Shown here: positions 34,844 to 47,150 of the stretch, one piece after another
How the letters are laid out: every line of letters starts with the position of its first letter
Position numbering within the stretch: the first letter of the stretch is position 1
Source: Sabellastarte sp. h YS-2021
Taxonomy: Eukaryota; Annelida; Polychaeta; Sabellida; Sabellidae
Direction: 5' to 3'
DNA: 64,000 nt
Assembly: GCA_964017235.1 (NCBI GenBank)
Contig: OZ024935.1
Coordinates: forward strand, 34,327,596 to 34,391,595
Made by a program: the position numbers and the translations under genes
Notes under the pieces: generated by a model
The model's input: the letters and a program-made list of their open reading frames with translations, nothing else
What the model was told of the DNA's origin: nothing
The model's database searches: none

Positions 34844-36374
34844 GTTGGAATTAACATGAGTAACAAAGTATTGCATTTTTATAAAATTTATGAGTTTTAT
34901 GTGTCTTTCTGATATTCTTTTATTTATATATAAGTTCTAACAGTGATTGTACCTTATGTTAACTTAGGTTTTATGTTAATTTGTGCTTTCTTGATGAAAA
35001 AAAAATAAAAGAATTTTGTATTAAAGTATATATATGTATTAATTTAAAATCTACTATGTTGTTATTGTGGGAGTTTGTTTAATATGCACAGTGTAAATTC
35101 ATATGCATTCAGATCTCTTTCAGTTGGGTTCTGCAATATATAAATATATGCATATTTTACAATCACTTTAAAATGTACAGATAATGTTAACTAGAAATTG
35201 GATTTGCATGAGTGTTAAATGATAAACCCATTGTGAGACTGAAACCCCCATTTAATGTTTCCTGTATTTCTGGTAAATAAACTGATCATCACATAACTAG
35301 CCAAGGCACAACTTTGCAGTGACACTAATCTCACCACAATGCCTAATGACATAATTGACACTAATCTCCCAACAATGCTCCATGTACAATGGATTATATC
35401 TGTATCATGTTCATGAAGATATACATATACACTGAGTACTCAAAGCAATCCCTCTTGTTTACATTTGTTAATAAGACTTGCTCTAAGAGTTAAATATGTG
35501 TAATGAGATGGCTTTACATCATAGTTATATAGGTTAAAGGATGATGGAAAAAATACAATTATTTATACTACTGAATACTGTTCAAAGCTTAAATTCAGAA
35601 TGCTGAGTAAAATATGTAGTGTAATTGAAATTCAAAATATTCAAATACAATTACAGTGTAAATTTTCCAAATACAATTACAAATACAATTACTCAGTTTT
35701 TAAAAAAATCAATTACAACTACAATTACAATTACGCAAAAATTGTAATTAATTACTCAATTACTTGTGTAATTGACCCCAACCCTGATGGCATCATTGTT
35801 TTACGTTTTTTCTCTAAAGTCACAACATTGCAATTTCAAATGCAAATAATGAAATAAAATATTTTCTACACATACATTGTTGGGAAACTCCACACAATTC
35901 TGCGACCTATATTCTACGCAATTATCAAGCAAATGTACTGCTAATAAATTAACTAAGTTGTTGAGACTCGTTGATTTTTAGTGTGATACCGTGACTTTAG
36001 ACAAGACCTTAAAACCACGATGCTGTGACAGGAGTCGCGTCATTGTCAAAAATCACTGCAGGATGAATTTGACAGAATTAAGAGCCATGAATTTGACAAG
36101 AATTAAGAGCCTCCTTTTCAGTCCATTAATTATGCACAGGTCTGTAACCTTTATTTAGACAATTGACTTTCTTTGAAGATTTTCCCATTTATTAGATAAT
36201 TTGGAAAAGATTAACTATATATGTTTATTCTGAACACCTACCATAACTGTTTCTGTCTACATTGCGCACAGATTCATTCTGTCTTTGATGTGATTTAATA
36301 AAAAATAAAAGACAATTTACTACATGGGAACGGATTTAGGATTAATCTCTCACGTTTCAGGACCCTCATAGCAG

Positions 36375-37366
36375 CTAACAATCCAGGAAAAAATGCCGGT
36401 CAAAATTGCATGGGCGGAAAAAAACGGCCGGTTTGATTCAGGGTGGACAAAATGCCGGTCTCTGAAAATATTAGTTCAATTTCACAGTAAATCCCAATAT
36501 TTTAAAATATTTCAATCTAAAAAATGAAGTGTTTTGATATGAAAGTTACTTCATATCTTCTTATTTGTATACATGTAGTTATACATGTAACTAAGTTTTA
36601 TTCTTAATTAATTACCAGTGACTGTTCATTTCATTCATCTTCATTTCATTTCATGTCATTTGTATATACTTCATCTGCAAAAGGACTTGGTATAATTGTA
36701 CTTTTTGTAATTGTACGATTGTTGTCCGATTGTGAATAAAATATGTTTAAATAAAACTAAGTTTTACATGCAATAGTTCTTTTCAAGTACTATCAATATT
36801 ATTTCAAATATTTATTTTAATTAAACATAATCGGGCACTTGAAAATGGGCAGAAATGACCATGATCTTTTGAAAAGTGCTCTGGTAGTTAATCATAAGAG
36901 AATTAAGAATCATACTTCTTTGAAACCTACTCAGGAACAACTACATATCTTTGATAGGTGTTTCCCCTCTGTATAAATTGTGTTGCCCCTCTGTTGTATT
37001 TTGCTTCTTTAAAGAAACTTACTCGGGTAAAGTGTAAATGAGCGCAGTTTTTTGAAAGCTACTCTGGCAGTTAATTATAAGAAATACAGCTCTTGATACA
37101 TTTGCTTTAAGCTGCCCATGGACAACCGCCAAGAAAAGACAGAGAAAATGTACCAGTGATCAAACATAATGTGCCATTAGTACTTGAAAATGTATTTCTG
37201 TGTTAAAGTGTTTGTATTAAACTATTTATTCAGCATTATTTTATCATTGAAATATGATTTGATGAAACTGGCATTTTGTCCACCCTACCCCAAAACTGGT
37301 GAGCATTTTGTCTGCCTATGTAAATTTGATCGGCATATTGTCCGCACACCGGCAGCTAAGGGAACT
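36375..37366. mobile_element. Foldback/MITE-like element with GCCGGT and GGGTGGACAAAATGCC arms
   Basis: AAAATGCCGGTCAAAATT and GGGTGGACAAAATGCC at 36390-36455 have inverted counterparts (GGCATTTTGTCCACCCTACC at 37271, GATCGGCATATTGTCCGCAC at 37330). The centre is AT-rich. The 63-codon frame at 37184 reads through the right arm. Exact termini are not resolved. Confidence 0.7.
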
Positions 37367-37379
37367 ATAATGTAAGCCC

Positions 37380-38980
37380 TAATTTACCCTCATTACCAAT
37401 TACTGATCAAAGCCGGATTAGGTGTCACTTTAAACAATGAACCTGTCACTTCTCTTTGGTCAGTAGGAGAGAACATTTAATCCATCAATACTTGGACAGT
37501 AATACAAATACATAAACCAGATATATACATAATTACAATAAAACAAATATAAAACTTTTTCTTTTAAATATAAAGTAGGACTACAATTCTGTACACCTGA
37601 AGTTAAAACATGTTTGTCAGTTTTTGGAAAAATTAGTTCCCTAATACTTGTTTTCTTTGTAAAGCTCAAACTGCAGGAAATTAATGCATTTATCGTACTT
37701 TAAAAAGTCCTTGTTATGTCTATATAGCTATATCTATTTTATAATACATATGTTGTTAAACTGAACTGCTTTTACAGCCAGGAATTTCTTTTGTAGGTAA
37801 CCATGCAATGTTGAAAATCTGTTTACATTTAAAAAAATAGATTGAAATATATACATGCCAAGTGGATATTGGCATTAAATATTAGTGAATGGCACACACA
37901 CATAGAAATAACACTTTATATTTGTGGTAATAAGTGTACAAATATGCCGTTCAAAATTAACATAAGACAAGTACATGGCAACTCTGTCCCTCACCATGGT
38001 GTCCATCAGGTTTTCAATAGCAATTGGTATCAAAAGAGAAACTTTGTCTAGTTTGTCACCAACCCATCTTCATCATCTACCCTAAAAACTGAAAAGGACA
38101 TGCAATATTGAAACTGAATCTAATGGAACAAGTGCTTATAATGGTGATGCATAACTCTACAAAGAAAGATGATTGTTTGGAGATATTGTCATAAAATACA
38201 AGTGAGAAACTTGGGTAAGTGACAGGTTTGGGTAGCTGAGCAATATGCATGACTTTTTCATGCCTCTATATGCTTGTGCACAGATTGTATTTACCAATTC
38301 ACTGCCAATAAAAAGAACAAGAAAAAGTAGAACAAAGTCACTTGGTTACAATACCACTCATAGCCAGAGTACCTCCCAAAGCTTTACAATTGTGTACTTC
38401 TGTACCAATAATAGCAACAAAGATGGCCTGATTAATTGATGCAGAAGACATGTGCTTCTGAAATATGTTTCAATGTTGACATTGAAATAAGAATATATGA
38501 TCCTTCACTACTGAATTGTCAATGAATATAATTGTCTGCAAACTGTAAATATTGAAAACTAATTCTAAATCTTACAAAAAATGATGTACTTTTTTATTTT
38601 ACGTTGGCTGAAGGCCAGGGTCAGGAGATTATGAAATACCTTCCCTGCTTGCATGTGTATATGACATGTCCATCACATTTTTACTTAAATGTTTATGTGT
38701 TATTCATTTATACAGATATCTTACCAAATTTGCAGGGAATATTTATTGCTATGACAAATATGTCTGTAAAAATTGACCTCATTCGGAAAAACAAAATTGC
38801 AGCAATAGCTGATTGTTCAAAATCATTAGCATGTTCGTTGTTGTAAAACCTAGAATAATAAAGCAGTTAAGCCAGCTTCATCAGATTTGCATTAAATGTT
38901 TATGGCTAGGAAAGTTTACATGAGAGTAAGTGTAACTTTGTTTTGAAAATAAAATGGCTACCATATTGCATGTTTGAAGT
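37380..38980. other. Stretch without recognisable gene
   Basis: Only short frames of 60-80 codons without domain or codon signal. No repeats stand out. Confidence 0.45.
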
Positions 38981-38984
38981 TAAA

Positions 38985-39750
38985 TGGGGGTCATCATAAA
39001 AAAGGCCTAGTATCTCCCTTATCAATGGTCCTAGGGGTTATGAATATGTGACAATGTATTAAAAATCATGGCCTTCAAATCTTTTGCAAGTGCTGGATTT
39101 GAACTTTGACCCCAGTTCAAGGTGAAGTGGGGTGGGGTCATCACACCTAAAAAGGTCTTATTATCTCCCTTGTTGTTGGTCTGAATGATTCAGAATGTAG
39201 AAAAAAGTTATAAAAAATCATGACCTGCGAATCTTTTACAAGTTCAAATTTGACCTGTGACCCTGCTTCAAGGTCAAATAAGGTTATCATACTAAAAGGG
39301 CCTTATGTTTCCCTTATTGTTGGTCCTCTGGCTTTCAAATGTGAAAACAACCAATAGGAAGTCATGACCTGAGAATCTTTTACAAGTGACATTTGACGTT
39401 TTACCTCTGCTTCAACATCAAGTTGGTTCATCGCAGTAAAAAGATCTTATATCTTCCTTATTATTGATTCTGGAGCTTCAAAATGTGAAAACAACTTAAA
39501 GGAAGTCATAGCCTGTGAATCTTAGGCAAGCATTGAAGTTAACTTTTGATCCCTGCTTTAAGATCAAGTGGGGGTCATCATTTTTGGTCGTCAGACTTCA
39601 ACATATGAAAATAATTAATAAAAAATCATGGCCTACAAATCTTTTGCAAGACAGTGTTAAATTCAGCCTTTAACCTCTACTTGAAGGTAGAGTTGGGTCA
39701 TCATATTAAAAATGCTTTTTATCTCCCTCATTAGTGACCCTTGGCCCTTG
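38985..39750 (+). repeat. Tandem array, about 145-bp monomer (TATCTCCCTTAT type)
   Basis: About six diverged monomers, each with TATCTCCCTTATTRTTGGTC, AATCATGGCCTGYGAATCTTTTRCAAG and a TTTGACCYYTG...TTCAAGGTCAA segment. The same phrases occur in the array at 49.6-50.3 kb. No hairpin cap was found on either side, so the ends of the parent element are unknown. Confidence 0.8.
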
Positions 39751-39769
39751 ATATTGATATATTAGATCC

Positions 39770-41650
39770 CACTTGTTGGGGTGTATGTTACGAGATGATA
39801 AGACAAATAAATTTTCTGTAAAGGAAAATGTTTATAAGTTTATAGCTTTAAAATCCTTCATTATCTCTATCTTTTTTTGCTGCTTTCAGATAAATTACCA
39901 AACCAAATACTATTTCACTTTTAAAATTGTTATCAGTATTTGATGTTATAAAGATACCATGGTACGCTATAAAATTAATTTAAACCTACCTAAAATAAAT
40001 ATAAATAAGTTAAATATTTAAAACATTAAGAGAATTTCCTGATTTGTGACTCGATTTCACAATGCATTGTAGTCCACACACACTAAAGGTCAGCGTAGTT
40101 CATACCAGTCCCTTTTTCTCAAAGTGGACTGGTATCGGATCTCTTAAACATGAGAACTGAAGTCAAGTACACACCTTCATCCCACTCCAGATAGCAGCTG
40201 GCTGAGTGGAGACAACAGCAAGACAAGATTATATTTTTCATTGAAATTGCAATGTACTTTAGCTGCATTTAGTAGTACTGCTGACTGATTAAATTGTTCA
40301 GTGACCTTGTGATATCGATTGTCCAGTGGTTGAGTTCATGTAACTTTGTTGTTGAGCTTGTATTATCTTTTCAAAAGTGGAATTCCACACCAAGGCAGCT
40401 TAGAGTCCCACTTGAAGGACTACAGAGATGGTCATAGGCCCTGTTACTTTTTTGCACTCACATAGGACTGATTAGCAACAGGGTTCAATAGGACCCCGAA
40501 GTGTTTAAAATGTGTAACGTCATTTATATCGGTCAGAAGGGTCAGTAACACTGTATAAAGCAAAATATGGTTGTACACAATAATGTTGTTCAGCATTATT
40601 ATTTAAAAAAAATACTGAAGTTTCTAGAGGGCCCAGAAATGTGAATGAACTTATTGCTTCCATAGGCCTTTCATGGCAAGCCATATTAAGATCATGTTAA
40701 GGTCTGATACTGGAAAACAAACAGTATTTACAAACATTTAATATCCGGAGGAAAAAACAGTAATATGCATCACGAAGTAAAAATGGTATTGAGATTTGGA
40801 AAAAAGCAATTCAATGAAATTGAGTGGGATGTAAGATTTATTTTCATGATATACATGCATTTCAATTTAGTTTATAAAAAACTTGATATATTGCAGTTGA
40901 AAAGAATTATAAAGAATTTCAATCACAAAAGAATATTACCAAATAATATAGTATGAAAAGAAAAAAAGTTAGTCTGAAAATGTTTTGATTTTGTTTACTA
41001 GATACCAGAGGTAAAATGATTTTAAGTTTAATTTTATAGACTGAAATGTCATTTTGGTATAATTTTCATGATCAAGTAGTACCCCACTTGTGGCACTTGA
41101 CCATTGTGATTTTGGTCACACACAAAAAAAAAAAAAACCCAAAAAACTATATACACTTCATCTGGAAATACTATAAAATTCACAAAAATATTTTTCTTTC
41201 AATTTAAACCACTATGAATTAAACTTCCAGAACTCTCTTCCTTTCCAAATAAGAACTAGCTCCCTCAGTTACATCTTTTAGGAAATGTATTAGGACTCCC
41301 CATTTAAAATCAAGATTCCTCACTTGGTATTTTCCCTCTGTTCTCAGTGACCGCCCTTAATTACTAGCTTAGATCGCCCCTGGACCGTCCCTTTATCAAT
41401 GTTTTTTTTTGTAAATTTAGCCCACTGGGTTTGTGTATGTGAGCTTTGTGGAAAATATATGGACTATCACTAGCAGAGGTCTATCTGTGCTGTCTTCTGT
41501 AACCTGAATGTATGCAGTGCTTCAGATTTTTTGTCATGTGTCATTTTGGGAATTTTTTTCAAGGTTAACAATTTGACCTTTGACCATTCGTAATGTCCCA
41601 TTACTCTCAAAAACTGATTTCTTCTAGTTCTTGCTTGGGACCACTGTTCT
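39770..41650. other. Stretch without recognisable gene
   Basis: AT-rich with an A-run at 41127-41138. No coding motif. The 63-codon frame at 40765 shows no domain. Confidence 0.45.
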
Positions 41651-41860
41651 CAATCAATATTTAGCATGGGTCTACCAGATTTGGTGAATAAACCACATTA
41701 ATGTCCAGTGTATGGAAAAGTTTCCACCCGCAAAAGTTCCCACCCAGAAAGGTTCCCAACCCAATAGTGCCCACCTGGAAACATTCCCACCCACTAAAGT
41801 TGAAGGGGTGGAAAAGTTCCCAGCTTTTTTTAAAAGAAGAAATTTTTTTTTCACTTTATT

Positions 41861-42782
41861 ATGTCCACCCCACTGGGGGGTGGACATATTATTTTTGCTT
41901 TTTCCAGCGTCCGGCATCCGCCATCCGGACGCTTGGTTCCGCTCATTTGAAGGAAAAGTATTTATCCTATCTTTACCAAATTTGGTATGGGTTTATTGGG
42001 TTAATAGCTTGCATGGGATTGCTTTTGGTGAATATAGCTCTATAGCTAACTGAGTAATAGCTCCTTTTGTGTACTTCTTTTGTTTCCGGGCATTTTAAGG
42101 AAAAATATTTGACATATCTTTACCAAATGTAGTATGACCATTACTTAGGTCGATAGCTTGCTTGGGATTGCTTTTAGTGATAATAGCTATATAACTGACT
42201 GAGTAATAGCTACTTAGCTACTTTGCCAAAAATGGAAAAACACAAATTTGCTTCTATCTTCTTAACCGTCCGAGATAGAGCGATTTCGTCAAAATTTTCG
42301 ACCCCCAGGGTATATGAGAAATGTACTCTTGGCAATGTTCCAAATAATTTCCCCTCCCCAAAAATGGCGGCCAATTTGAATTTTCAAATTTTTGCCAAAA
42401 ATGGCAAAACACAAATTTGCTTCCATCTCCTGAACCATGCGAGATAGAGCGATTTCGTCGAAATTTTCGACCCACAGGGTATCTGAGAAATGTACTCGTG
42501 GCAATTTACAAAAAATTTCCCCTTCCCAAAAATGGCGGCCATTTTGAATTTTCGAATTTTTGCCAAAAATGGCAAAACACAAATTTGCTTCTATCTCCTT
42601 AACCGTGCGAGATAGAGCGATTTCGTCGAAATTTTTGACCCAACCAATGCAAAAAGGCATGAAGCTGCAGAAATAATTTACATGTATACTAATAAATATT
42701 TAAGCATCATTGATATATTTTACAAATGAAAGTCTTGTAAGACTACTGTACAATTTTTGCAAAAGGTTCAAGGGGTGGACAT
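41861..42782 (+). mobile_element. Hairpin-capped tandem-repeat element, family 2
   Basis: A perfect 11-bp TIR: ATGTCCACCCC (41861) and GGGGTGGACAT (42772-42782). The left TIR is the first arm of a hairpin, since its inverse GGGGTGGACATATT follows at once. After a unique segment (with two GATAGCTTGC repeats) come three 168-169 bp monomers (starts near 42271, 42440, 42608) with CGAGATAGAGCGATTTCGTC and AAAATGGCGGCCATTTTGAA. No protein is coded; frames at 42223-42660 read the monomers. Confidence 0.85.
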
Positions 42783-43219
42783 TACACATGATAATGTGTG
42801 TTCTTCTATGCTATCCTGTTTCATATGTCGCAGCTGCTATCAACAGGGTGTCCTATTTCTAGTTAAGACCTTCAGGCTCCGCCGGCTCCGCATTTTGTTT
42901 TCCTTATAACTCTGTAACCGTTAGGCGGATTCTTTTCAAATTTGGCAGGTTTAGGCAGTAGCCTTGGGGATTTTTTTTGAATATGCTGCAGTGACATTTC
43001 CACCAATCAGAGAGGTCACATGACCAAAAATGTCTTTTTTCGATGGGGAAGCTTGTCCGGATGATAACTTGAAAGGAATTTTATCAATTCACCTGAAACT
43101 TGGCAAAACATTCATTCTATTAAAATCTGGAAATCATTAGATTTTGGCATTGATTGGTTAAGAAATGGCCGAGTAATTAATGATTAATAAATCATTATGA
43201 ATTTTCCAAATAAGGAAAA

Positions 43220-44110
43220 CGCAAAAATGCTTATATCTCGAAAACCGTGCTAGATAGAGCGATTTCGACGAAATTTTTGACCCACAGGGTATCTCTGTGG
43301 GGTAGTTATCCCAATTTTCAAAAAAATTTTGTCTCGCCAAAAATGGCGGCCATTTTGAATTTTCGAATTTTTCGCAAGAATTGCAAAACACAAAAATGCT
43401 TATATCTCGAAAACCGTGCTAGATAGAGCGATTTCGACGAAATTTTTGACCCGCAGGGTATCTCTGCGGAGTAGTTATCCAAATTTTCAAAAATTTTTGT
43501 CTCGCCAAAAATGGCGGCCATTTTGAATTTTCGAATTTTTCGCAAAAATTGCAAAACATAAAAATGCTTATATCTCGAAAACCCTGCTAGATAGAGCGAT
43601 TTCGACGAAATTTTTGACCCATAGGGTATCTCTGCAGAGTAGCCATGTCTATTTCAAAAAAATTTTGTCTCGGCAAAAATGGCGGCCATTTTGAATTTTC
43701 GAATTTTTCGCAAAAATTGCAAAACATAAAAATGCTTATATCTCGAAAAGCCTGCTAGATAGAGCGATTTCGACGAAATTTTTGACCCGCAGGATATCTC
43801 TGCTGAGTAGCCATGCCAATTTTCAAAAAAAAAATTTCTCGCCAAAAATGGCGGCCATTTTGAATTTTCGAATTTCTCGCAAAATTGCAAAACATAGAAA
43901 TGCTTATATCTCGAAAACCGTGCTAGATAGAGTGATTTCGACGAAATTTTTGACCCACAGGGTATCTCTGCAGAGTAGCCATGCCAATTTTCAAAAAAAA
44001 TTTTATCTTGCCAAAATGGCGGCCATTTTGAATTTTCGAATTTTTGCGCAAAAATTGCAAAACACAAAAATGCTAATATTTCGAAAACCGTGCTACATTT
44101 CGAGCGATTT
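43220..44110 (+). repeat. 168-bp satellite array, six copies
   Basis: Monomer starts (ATGCTTATATCTCGAAAACC) at 43227, 43396, 43564, 43732, 43900 and 44070, that is 168-170 bp apart. Each copy holds GATTTCGACGAAATTTTTGA, CAGGGTATCTCTGC and AAAATGGCGGCCATTTTG. Identity between copies is high. Minus-strand frames of up to 137 codons here are only readings of the repeat. Confidence 0.95.
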
Positions 44111-44160
44111 CGACGAAAATTTTGATCTTCAGGGTATCTCTGCAGAGCAGCTATCCCAAA

Positions 44161-46170
44161 GAGCTTTCACTTGGTGAAGTTTCAGACCCATAGCTAATTG
44201 CTCACCTACTCAAAATGAGTAAATGCGAATTACCTCTAAAAGTATTGCAGATAGCCAATTTTTCTCAAATAACTCATTCACCTACTTTTGGGAGAGCTTT
44301 TACATAGTGAAGTTTCAGACCCGTAGATAATTACTCACCTACTCAAAATGAGTAAATGCGAATTATCTCTTAAAAGTATTGCAGATAGCCAATTTTTCTC
44401 AAATAACTCATTCATGTACTTTTGGAAGAGCTTTCACATGGTGAAGTTTCAGACCCATAGCTAATTACTCACCTACTCAAAATGAGTAAATGCGAATTAT
44501 CTCTAAAAGTATTGCAGATAGCCAATTTTTCTTAAATAACTCATTCACCTACTTTTGGGAGAGCTTTCACTTGGTGAAGTTTCAGACCCATAGTTAATTA
44601 TTCACCTACTCAAAATGAGTAAATGCTAATTATCTGTAAAAGTATTGTGGATACCCAATTTTTCTCAAATAACTCATTCATCTACTTGTGGAGAGCTTTC
44701 ACTCTGTGAAGTTTCAGACCCATAGCTAATTACTCACCTACTCAAAATGAGTAAATGCGAATTATCTCTAAAAGTATTGCAGATAGCCAATTTTTCTCAA
44801 ATAAATCATTCACTTACTTTTGGGAGAGCTTTCACTTGGTGAAGTTTCAGACCCGTAGCTAATTACTCACCTACTCAAAATGAGTAAATGCGAATTATCT
44901 CTGAAAGTATTGCAGATAGCCAATTTTTGTCGAATAACACATTCACCTACTTTTGGGAGAGCTTTCACTCTGTGAAGTTTCAGACCCATAGCTATTTATT
45001 CACCTACTAAAAATGAGTAAATGCTAATTATCTGTAAAAGTATTGCGGATACCCAATTTTTATCAAATACTCATTCATCTACTTGTGGGAGAGCTTTCAC
45101 ATGGTGAAGTTTCAGACCCATAGCTCATTACTCACCTACTCAAAATGAGTAAATGCGAATTATCTCTAAAAGTATTGCAGATAGCCAATTTTTCTCAAAT
45201 AACTCATTCACCTACTTTTGGGAGAGCTTTCACTTAGTGAAGTTTCAGACCCATAGCTAATTATTCACCTACTCAAAATGAGTAAATGCGAATTATCTCT
45301 AAAAGTATTGCAGTTAGCCAATTTTTCTCAAATAACTCATTCACCTACTTTTGGGAGAGCTTTCACATGGTGAAGTTTCAGACCCTTAGCTAATTACTCA
45401 CCTACTCAAAATGAGTAAATGTGAATAATCTCTAAAAGTATTGCAGATAGCCAATTTTTCTTAAATAACTCATTCACCTACTTGTGGGAGAGCTTTCACT
45501 CCGTGAAGTTTCAGACCCATAGCTAATTACTCACCTACTCAAAATGAGTAAACGCGAATTATCTCTAAAAGTATTGCAGATAGCCAATTTTTCTCAAATA
45601 ACTCATTCACCTACTTTTGGGAGAGCTTTCAGTTGGTGAAGTTTCAGACCCATAGCTAATTATTCACCTACTCAAAATGAGTAAATGTGAATTATATCTT
45701 AATAGTATTGCAGATAGCCATTTTTTCTCAAATAACTCATTCACCTACTTTTGGGAGAGCTTTCACATGGTGAAGTTTCAGACCCTTAGCTAATTACTCA
45801 CCTACTCAAAATGAGTAAATGTGAATAATCTCTAAAAGTATTGCAGATAGCCAATTTTTCTTAAATAACTCATTCACCTACTTGTGGGAGAGCTTTCACT
45901 CCGTGAAGTTTCAGACCCATAGCTAATTACTCACCTACTCAAAATGAGTAAACGCGAATTATCTCTAAAAGTATTGCAGATAGCCAATTTTTCTCAAATA
46001 ACTCATTCACCTACTTTTGGGAGAGCTTTCAGTTGGTGAAGTTTCAGACCCATAGCTAATTATTCACCTACTCAAAATGAGTAAATGTGAATTATATCTT
46101 AATAGTATTGCAGATAGCCATTTTTTCTCAAATAACTCATTCACCTACTTTTGGAAGAGCTTTCACACAC
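44161..46170 (+). repeat. 133-bp satellite array, about 15 copies, with a 400-bp higher-order duplication
   Basis: GAGCTTTCAC starts recur every 132-134 bp from 44161 to 46157. Each monomer contains GTGAAGTTTCAGACCCATAG, CACCTACTCAAAATGAGTAA and AGTATTGCAGATAGCC. The block 45357-45757 (three distinguishable monomers) is repeated without visible change at 45757-46157. The array lies between copies of the 168-bp family, so it expanded inside that array. Confidence 0.97.
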
Positions 46171-46620
46171 GAAAATGAAAAATTGTGAATATCTCGGAAA
46201 AGCTATTTCTTCTCTTTGTCTCCCCCAAAATGGTGGCCATTTTGAATTTTCAAAGTTTTTGCAAAACACAAAAATGCTTATATCTCGAAAACCGTGCTAT
46301 ATGGAGCGAACTCAACAAAATTTTTGACCTGCTGGGTATCTCTGCAGAGTAGCCATGCCAATTTTCAAAATATTTTTGTCTCGCCAAATATAGCGGACAT
46401 TTTGAATTTTTTAATTTTTTGCAAAACACAAAAATGCTTATATCTTGAAAACCGTGCTAGATAGAGCAGACTGCGCTGACTTTGTTTGCCACAACAGTAT
46501 AAGGCTAGAAACGAAGCATTTTCTTAATACTTTAGCACTCACCTTTATATCCTTTTCGGGACGCTTTGTTTTTGCATAGCAAAAACATTATCTTGTTTTT
46601 TTGCGAGCGATCCTCTAGTT

Positions 46621-47150
46621 TTTTTATTGTTTTTACTTTTGAAAGTGAAATATCATGTGCAGATATATAGATTGTAGAACAGGGAAAAGCTGAGGCATTA
46701 GAGCATACAATTACTCTTTATTCTCCCACCTTACATACAGAATTGGCAAACAGAATTGCCCTATTCTGTGCGCGGTCGGTCTGATTACAGTTACATCTAT
46801 GTGAAGGGCTACTAAGGCCTGAACAAAGATTGACATTATTTGAGAGTGTATAGCTTAACTAACCAGATGATTACTGTTACTCTTCAACCTGGGTTTAACA
46901 TATAAAACTTACACAAATACATCAGACAGAAAAATGGGTACTCTGGAATGAGCTGCAGTAACAGGAAAATTATACAAAGACATCAGAGAAAGTAGTTTAA
47001 GTTTGGAATGAGCTGCTCTGGCCAAACTATTGTCAAGGTTACTTAGGTCTAAACAAGGATTACTGTTAGTTATATCGCAGGCTTAAATCACAAGATCCTC
47101 CCTGGTCCAGTAGAGGACCAGTCCTATGAACCTAAGAAAAATGAGGGCAT
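46621..47150. other. Stretch without recognisable gene
   Basis: Contains two copies of GGAATGAGCTGC (about 46946 and 47007) and nothing else recognisable. Confidence 0.45.

Larger units (their letters stand above)
31648..35786. mobile_element. Outer hAT-type non-autonomous element split by a second hAT
   Basis: Termini CAGGGTTGGGGTCAATTAC (31648) and its inverse GTAATTGACCCCAACCCTG (ending 35786), flanked by a perfect 8-bp duplication ATGGCATC (31640-31647 and 35787-35794). Without the inner element it is about 1.13 kb. Subterminal parts are made of repeated CAATTACAATTAC, which would bind transposase or simply be slippage. No coding capacity of its own was found. Confidence 0.9.
31545..36060. 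repeat. Third-level inverted repeat around the nested hATs
   Basis: GACTCCTGTCACAGCATC at about 31567 has an inverse copy at about 36018-36035 (GATGCTGTGACAGGAGTC), with about 70 bp of arm similarity on each side. A separate direct copy of AAATATTTTCTACACATA (31622 and 35856) lies just inside. The nested hATs thus occupy an older foldback repeat. Confidence 0.6.
42850..46620 (+). mobile_element. Tandem-repeat element, family 3, with nested array
   Basis: Begins after element 2 with a unique leader (GGCTCCGCCGGCTCCGC, then AACCGTTAGGCGGATTC and CACCAATCAGAGAGGTCACA). Next are six 168-170 bp monomers, a 133-bp array, two more diverged 168-type monomers (46270, 46430) and a trailing unique segment near 46470-46620. 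Ends are not certain. The 168-bp monomers are homologous to those of family 2. Confidence 0.7.

Noticed and set aside
41701..42053. Frames of 113-114 codons over the foldback arm and element cap
   Set aside because: They read through the arm and the GTCCACCCC hairpin; both are repeat sequence with inverted copies at 47.2 kb.
42223..44177. Long open frames on both strands in the satellite block (up to 137 codons)
   Set aside because: They repeat with the 168-bp monomer (divisible by three), so they stay open by periodicity. No start context, domain or codon pattern supports a gene.
44161..46170. CRISPR-like regular repeats
   Set aside because: Repeat and spacer are not distinguishable; monomers are wholly homologous, so it is a eukaryotic satellite.
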